DNA of 64,000 nucleotides from positions 7,610,110 to 7,674,109 of the forward strand of contig NC_087197.1 of assembly GCF_035594125.1 (NCBI RefSeq), given 5' to 3'. The translations under genes were made by a program, and so were the position numbers. Origin of the DNA: Scylla paramamosain. Its lineage: Eukaryota; Arthropoda; Malacostraca; Decapoda; Portunidae. The stretch's first letter is position 1; each line of letters begins with the position of its first letter. The notes beneath the pieces were generated by a model. The model did no database searches and was not told the origin of the DNA. It saw only the letters and a list, made by a program, of their open reading frames with translations. Below are positions 56,801-64,000 of this stretch, piece by piece.

Positions 56801-58357
56801 TTTAGCATGTTAGGCACCAAAATGATAAATAATATGGAACTCACTCTATATGGGAGTCCAAAACAAAGTTACTGAAAACGTGTCTTCTCAGTGTTTTACG
56901 TAGAAAATCGCTAAAACGGATGCAAAGCAACCAATATCAAGAATAAGAAAAATGTTACTAAAAAGATATATTTTGAGTGTTTTTCAGCTTGTTACCTACA
57001 AAAAAAAAAAAACGCGAAAATTGATGTAAAGCACCCTATATTGGGAAACAAAAGGACATTGCAAGAAAAGTGTATCATGAGTGTTTTATAGTTCAAAAGA
57101 ACCACAAGGGAAAAAACGCAAAATCTCGTGTATATGGAGAGGTTTCCTAGATACATAAATGCTAAAACTCATGTATAACACTCCTAATTGAGAAACAGAA
57201 AAACCTTAATAAATGCGTGTATTTTGAGTGCTTTTCACATTCTTAGTTACCAAAACCCCAAATTGCATGCAAAAATAGACTTGTGGGATAAAAAAAATGA
57301 CTTTGCCAGAAAAGTGTCTTTTGAGTGTTTTTGAGCGTGATAGGCAATAAAGCACTAAAAAAGAGGGATATCACATTACATTGGAGGAAAACGAATTTTT
57401 ACCAAGAACTTGCCTTTAAGTGTTTTTGAGCTCCTTATATACCAAAACAATAAAACGCATTGAAAACACTCTTTATGGTGAAACAGAATAACTTTACCAA
57501 AAACATGTATTTTGAGTGTTTTTGATCATGTTGCCAATAAAAACGCTAAAATACATGCAAAGAAATCTATTTTTGGGAAACGAAAGGAGAATACGAGAAA
57601 CGTGTATTATGAGTGTTTTTAAGTTCATTAATTACCAAAAAGCTAAAAGCCACTATTAACACTCTTTATTGAGAAACAATAAATAAATAAAAAAAAAATA
57701 CAATATTTTTTTCTTTCTTATTCATCTTCACAGGTACCGAGATGCCAAAATTCGGGCAAAATTCAGGAAATTATGTGAAATAAAAACATTATCCAAAAAG
57801 TTAAATTTAGCTTTTATCGGACTGCTATGTACCAAACCCGTAAAGTGCATGCAAAGCCACATATATGGGGAAATTAAATGTCTTTGCCAGAAAACGGTCT
57901 TATGAGTGTTTTTCAGCATGTTAGGAACCAACACGATAAATAACATGGAGGTGTCTTATCGGTGTTTTACGTAGAAAAACGCTAAAACGGATGCAAACCA
58001 ACCAATATGAAGAATTGAAATAACATTACCAAAAAGGTATATTTTGAGCATTTTTGAAATTGTTACCTACAAAAAACACGAAAATGGATGGAAAGCACTC
58101 TATATTGGGAAGCAAAAGGACATTACGAGGAACGTGTAAAATGAGTGTTTTATAGTTTCACAAGAACTACAAGGCAAAAAACGCAAAAACTTCTGTATAT
58201 AGAGAAGTTTCTTACATTCCAAAATGCTGAAACTCTGGAACAACACTCTTAATTGAGAAACAAAACCATCTTACTTAATGCGTGTATTTTGAGTGCTTTT
58301 CACATCCTTAGTTACCAAAACCCCAAATTCCATGCGAAACTAGCTTTATGTGGGAAA
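53864..58357 (+). repeat. 5.87-kb higher-order repeat, copy 6, shortened to 4.49 kb
   Basis: Block A is 53999-54479 and block B 55592-55922. At about 58308-58325 the sequence passes from the equivalent of 29025 to the equivalent of 30373 within the shared stretch CTTAGTTACCAAAACCC, losing about 1,348 bp. A second loss of about 40 bp is at about 57947 (ACATGGAG joined to GTGTCTTATCGG). Confidence 0.9.
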
Positions 58358-59893
58358 AATATGATATTACCAGAAAAGTGCCTTTGAGTGTTTTTGAGCG
58401 TGTTAGGCAATAAAGCACTAAAAAGCAGTGCAATCATATTACATGGGAATAAAACCAACTTTTAAGAAGAACTTGCCTTTTGGTGTATTTGACACGCATT
58501 TAATAAGGTTGTTCTGTTTCTCAATTAAGAGTGTTATTCACGAGTTTCTGCATTTTGGTATCTAGAAAACTTCTCCATATACACGAGTTTTTGCGTTTTT
58601 TGCCTTGTGGTTTTTTTTTGAACTATAAAACATTCATTATACACTTTTCTTGCAATGTCCCTTTGTTTCCCAATATAGAGTGCTTTGTATCAATTTTTGC
58701 GTTTTATTTTTTTGTAGGTAACAAGCTCAAAAACACTCAAAATATACATTTTTGGTAATGTTTTTCTGCTTCTTGATATGGGTTGGTTTGCATCAGTTTA
58801 AGCGTTTTTCTACGTAAAACACCGAGAAGACAGGTTTGCAGTAATTTTCTTTTGGATTCCCACATAGAGTGAGTTCTTTATCATTTATCGTTTTGGTGCC
58901 TAACATGCTGAAAAACACTCAAAAGACAGATTTCTGGTAAGGTCTTTAATTTCCTCATATGCGAGGCCTTGCATGTCTTTTGAGTGTTTTTGAACGTGTT
59001 ACGCAATAAAGTACTAAAAGGAAGGTCAATCACATTACATGGGAATAAAACCAAATTTTACCAAGAACTTGCCTTTAAGTGTTTTTGAGCGCCTTACATA
59101 CCAAAACGCTAAAATGCATGCAAAATACATTTTATAAAGAAACAGAATAATATTACCAAATACATGTATTTTGAGTGTTTTTGATCATGATATCTATAAA
59201 AACGCTTAAATACATGCAAAGAACTTTATGTTTGGGAAACGAAAGGACATTACGAGAAACGTGTATTATGAGTGTTTTTTTTATTTTTTTTCAGTACCTA
59301 AAAGCTAAAACCCACAAATAACACTCTTTATTTAGATAAAAAAAAATAATTAACAAAAAATTTAAAAAATTGGAGTTTTTTATTTATTTATTTTTTTTTT
59401 TTTTTGTTATTTATCCTTATAGGTACCGAGATGCCAAAATTCTGACAAATTTCAGGGAATTTATGTGGAAAAAAGAACATTACCAAAAGAGTTATTTATA
59501 GCTTTTTTTCGGATTGTTATGTACCAAACCCTAAAGTGCATCCAAAGCCACCTATATAGGGAAGTTAAACGACTTTACCTGTCTTTTCAGTGTTTTTCAG
59601 CATGTTAGGCACTAAAACGATAAATAATATGGAAGTCAGTCAATATGTGAATCCAAAAGAAAATTACTGAAAACGTGTCTTTTCAGTGTTTTACGTAGAA
59701 AAACGCTAAAGCGGATGCAAACCAACCTTTATGAAGAAATAGAATAACATTACCAAAAAGATATATTTTGAGTATTTTTGAGCTTGTTACCTACAAAAAA
59801 ATGCAAAAATGGATGTAAAGCACTCTATATTAGGAAACAAAAGGACATTACGAGAAACGTGTATAATGAGTGTTTTATAGTTTTAAAAGAACC
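58358..59893 (+). repeat. 5.87-kb repeat, copy 7, left part only
   Basis: It begins at the AATATGATATTA phase mark, with block A at 58493-58975. It follows the other copies until GTTTTAAAAGAACCA (about 59893). There the block-B patchwork is replaced by CAAGGCAATAAACGCAAAAA, as at 2972. Confidence 0.87.
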
Positions 59894-62800
59894 ACAAGGC
59901 AATAAACGCAAAAACTCGTGTATATAGAGAAATTTCTTATATACCAAAATGATGAAATGCATGAATAACACTTTTAATTGATAAACAGGACTACCTTACC
60001 AAATTGTGTATTTTGAGTGTTTTTTACATTCTTAGTTACGAAAATGCCAAATTACATGCGAAACTACCTTTATGTGAGGAAAAAAAAATGACTACCAAAA
60101 AAGTGTCTTTTTAGTGTTTTTGAGCGTGATATGCAACAAAGCACTAAAAAGCAGAACAATCACATTACATGGGAATAAAACCAACTTTTACGAAGAACTT
60201 GCCTTTAAGTGTTTTTTAACTCCTTACATACAGAATCGCTAAAACGCATGCAAAACACCCTTTATGGAGAAACAGAATAACATTACCAAAAACATGTATT
60301 TTGTGTGTTTTTGATCATGTAACCTATAAAAACGCTTAAATACATGGAAAGAACCCTATGTTTGTAAAACAAAAGGACATTACGAAAATCGTGTATTATG
60401 AGTGTTTTTAAGTTCCTTAAGTACCAAAAAAGCTAAAACCCACAGATAACATTCTTTATATAGAGAAAAAAACTTTTTTTTTTTGTTATTCATCTTCATA
60501 GGTACCGAGATGCCAAAATTCTGGCAAAATTCATGGAAATTTTATAAAAAAAAAAATCATTATAAATTTTTTATTTTTATTTTTTTTTCCGGAGTTATGT
60601 ACTAACCTTGAAGTGTATGTAAATCCACCTATATGGGGAAATTACACGACTTTACCAGAAACCTGTCTTTTCAGTGTTTTTCAGCAATTTCAACAATATT
60701 ACTGAAAACGTGTGTTTTCAGTGATTTACGTAAAAAAACTCTAAAACGGATGTAAACCAACCAATATGAAGAAACAGAATAACATTACCAAAAAAATATA
60801 TTTTGATGTGTTTTTGAGCTTGTTACCTTCAAAAAATGCAAAAATGGATGGAAAGCACTTTATATTGGCAAAGAAAAGGACATTACGAGAAAAGTGCATG
60901 AGTGTTTTATAGTTTGACAAGAACCACAAGGTAAAAAACGCAAAAAACTCGTGTACATAAAGAAGTTTCTTACATACCAAAAAGCTGAAACTCATGTATA
61001 ACACTTTTAATTTTGAAACAGAAATACCTTATGAAATGTGTGTATTAGAAAAGTTTCTTACATACCAAGATGCTGAAACTCATGAATAACACTTTTAATT
61101 AAGAAATAGACTAAACGTCTGTGTTTTGAGTTTTTTTTTCACATTCTTAGTTACCAAAACCCCAAATTCCATGGAAAACTAGCTTTATGTGGGAAAACAA
61201 ATAATATTACCAGAAAAGTGTCTTTTCAGTGTTTTTGAGCGTGTTAGGCAATAAAGCACTAAAAATCAGGGCAATCACATTTCATGGGAACAAAAACAAC
61301 TTTTACCAAGATCTTGCCTTTAAGTTTTTTTGAGCTCTTTACACACCAAAACGCTAAAACGCATACAAAACACTTTTTATGGAGAAACAGAATAAAATTA
61401 CCAAAAACATATATTTTGAGTGTTTTTGATCATGTTATCTATAAAAACGCTTAAATACATGCAAAGAACATTATGTTTGCGAAACGAAAGGACACTACGA
61501 GAAATGTGTATTATAGGTGTTTTTAAGTTCTTTAAGTACCAAAAAGCTAAAACCCACAAATAACACTTTTTATTTAGAAAAAAAAGTAAGAAAATAAAAA
61601 AATAGGATTTTTTTTTTTTTTTGTTATTCATGTTCATAGGTACCGAGATGCCAAAATTCTGGGAAAAGTCAGGGCTATTATATGATAAAAGAAAATTATC
61701 AAACGTAAATTTTAGTTTTTTTTTTTCGGACTGTTATGTACCAAACCCTATAATGCATCCAAAGAGGAAATTAAACGACCTTAACAGAAATCTGCTTTTT
61801 TAATGTGTTTTTCAGCATAAAAACGATAAATAGCACCAAAACGATAAATAATAAGGAACTCACTCTATATGTGAATCCAAAAACAAAATTGCTGAAAACG
61901 TGTTTTTTCTGTGTTTTACGTAGGAAAACGCTAAAACGGATGCAAACCAACCAATATCAAGAAATAGAAAAAACATAACCAAAACGGTATATTTTGAATG
62001 TTTTTGAGCTTGTTACCTACAAAAAACGCGAAAATTGATGCAAAGCACTCTATATTAGAAAACAAAAGGACTTTGCAAGAAAAGTGTATAATGAGTTTTT
62101 TTATAGTTCAAAAGAACCAAAAGGCAAAAAACACAAAAACTCGTGTATATGGAGAAGCTTCCTAGATACCAAAATGCTGAAACTTTTTTAATTGAGAAAC
62201 AGAACAACCTTACTAAATGCGTGTATTTTGAGTGCTTTTCACATTCTTAGTTACCAAAACCCCACATTGCATGCGAAATAACCTTTATGTGAGAAAAAAA
62301 TGACATTACCAGAAAAGTGTCTTTTAAGTGTTTTTGAGCGTGATAGGCAATAAAGCACTAAAAAGCAGGGTAATCATATTACATTGGAATAACACCAATT
62401 TATACCAAAAACTTGCCTTTAAGTGTTTTTGAGCTCCTTATATACCAAACCGCTAAAACGCTTGCAAAACAAACTTTATGGAGAAACAGAATAACATTAC
62501 GAAAAATATGAATTTTGAGTGTTTTTGAACATGTTATCTATAAAAACGCTTAAATACATGCAAAAAACCTTATGTTTGGGAAACGAAAGGACATTACGAG
62601 AAATATGTATTATGAGTATTTTTTAGTTCCTTAAGTACCGAAAAGCTAAAACCCACAAATAACACTCTTTATTTACAAAAAATAAATCAATAAAAAATAA
62701 AAAAATAGGATTTTTTTTTTTTTTTTTTGTTATTCATCTTCATAGGTACCGAGATGCCAAAATTCTGGGAAAATTCCGGGCTATTATATGATAAAAGAAA

Positions 62801-64000
62801 ATTATAAAAAAAGTTTTTTTTTTGCTTTTTTTTCGGACTGTTATATACCAAACCCTAAAGTGCATGCAAAGCCTCTTATATGAGGAAATTAAACGACCTT
62901 ACCAGAAATCTGTCTTTTGAGTGTTTTTCAGCATGTTAGGCACCAAAATGATAAATAATAAGGAACTCACTTTATATGAGAATCCAAAACAAAATTACTG
63001 AAAACGTGTCTTCCCAGTGTTTTACGTAGAAAAACGTTAAAATGGATGCAAACCAACCAATATCAAGAAATAGAAAAAACAACTAAAAAGGTATATTTTG
63101 AGTATTTTTGAGCTTGCTACCTACAAAAAAAACGCTAAAATTGATAAAAAGGACTCTATTTTGGGAAACAAAGGGACATTGCGAGAAAAGTGTATAATGA
63201 GTGTATTATAGTTCAAAAGAACAACAAGGCAAAAAACGAAAAAAATCGTGTATATGGAGAAGTTTCCTAGATACCAAAATGCTGAAACTCATGTATAACA
63301 CTCTTAATTGAGAAACAGAACAACTTTACTAAATGCGTGTATTTTGAGTGCTTTTCACATTCTTAGTTACCAAAATCCCAAATTGCATGCGAAACCAGCT
63401 TTATGAGGGAAAAAAAAATGACATTACCAGAAAAGTGTCTTTTGAGTGTTTTTGAGCGTGATAGGCAATAAAGCACTAAAAAGCATGGGAATCACTTTAC
63501 ATGGCTAGAATCATTTTTTACCAAGAACTTGCCTTTAAGTGTTTTGAGCTCCTTATATACCAAAACACTAAAACGCATGCAAAACACACTTTATGGACAA
63601 AGAGAATAGCATTACCAAAAACATATATTTTGAGTGTTTTTGATCATGTTACCAATAAAAACGCTTAAATACATGCAATGAACGCCATTTTTGGGAAACG
63701 AAAGGACATTACGAGAAACGTGTATTATGAGTGTTTTTAAGATCACTATTTACCAAAAAGCTAAAAGCCACAAATAACACTCTTTATTCAGAAAAAAATA
63801 AAAATAAATAAATACGATATTTTTTCCTTTCTTTTTTCATCTTCACAGGTACTTAGATGCCAAAATTTGGGCAAAATTCAGGAAATTATGAGTCAATTAT
63901 CAAAAAAGTTAATTTAGGCTTTTTTTTCGTACTGTTATGTACCAAACCCTAAAGTGCATGCAAAGCCACTTATATGGGGAAATCAAACGTTTTTGCCAGA
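59894..64000 (+). repeat. Left-type ordered array resumes (third ~6.7-kb group, partial)
   Basis: The A/T-junction landmarks at about 60500, 61638, 62748 and 63848 have the same spacing as those at 3569, 4702, 5793 and 6866. The sequence stays colinear with that region to the window end. No inverted block is present and no gene is seen. Confidence 0.87.

Noticed and set aside
24552..58357. CRISPR-like array of regular repeats
   Set aside because: Units are contiguous monomers with no unique spacers, no cas genes, and a eukaryotic context.

Overview
This is eukaryotic, strongly A+T-rich DNA made almost entirely of one satellite family. I see no host protein-coding gene, rRNA, tRNA, CRISPR array or bacterial-type operon. 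The only intact coding sequence is the 3' part of a jockey-like non-LTR retrotransposon at the left edge. Its protein resembles elements common in decapod crustacean genomes, so a decapod, possibly a crab, is my best guess for the host. That is recall of family resemblance, not a search result. The setting fits a pericentromeric, centromeric or other constitutive heterochromatin block.

The satellite monomer is about 97 bp. Its recurring pieces are GAGTGTTTTTGAGC, GGTACCAAAACGCTAAAA, ATGCAAAGCACCCTATAT and GAAACAGAATAACATTACC. Monomers are organised at several levels. About 11 monomers form a unit of roughly 1.09 kb, marked by a junction where an A-run meets a T-run followed by GGTACCGAGATGCC. 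These units are grouped into a ~6.7 kb unit in the left array and a ~5.87 kb unit in the right array. The 5.87 kb unit carries two blocks of inverted monomers (A, ~480 bp; B, ~330 bp). Diagnostic variants show a further ~11.7 kb dimer level.

Layout: 1-1824, retrotransposon 3' end with 3'UTR and poly(A). 1825-2065, inverted monomers. 2066-13921, ordered array of ~1.09 kb units in two ~6.7 kb groups, with one large (TA)n tract inside and another at its right end. 14126-20014, strongly diverged monomers, including an inverted block at 16653-17085. 20015-20610, decayed CR1-like LINE fragment. 20645-23259, diverged monomers with an ordered island and an AAATA-type microsatellite. 23260-24449, near-identical second copy of 19317-20340 with its LINE fragment. 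24450-24549, 100-N assembly gap. 24552-58357, six tandem copies of the 5.87 kb unit, the sixth shortened by ~1.35 kb. 58358-59893, the start of a seventh copy. 59894-64000, return to the left-type array, colinear with 2970-7060 at an offset of about 56.93 kb.

Nothing here works as a pathway. The interest is structural: a layered satellite domain with a homogenised young core, older diverged monomers, programmed-looking orientation switches with a perfect palindrome at one junction, and recombination scars that show how the array was built. All identity statements are by eye; no alignment was run.
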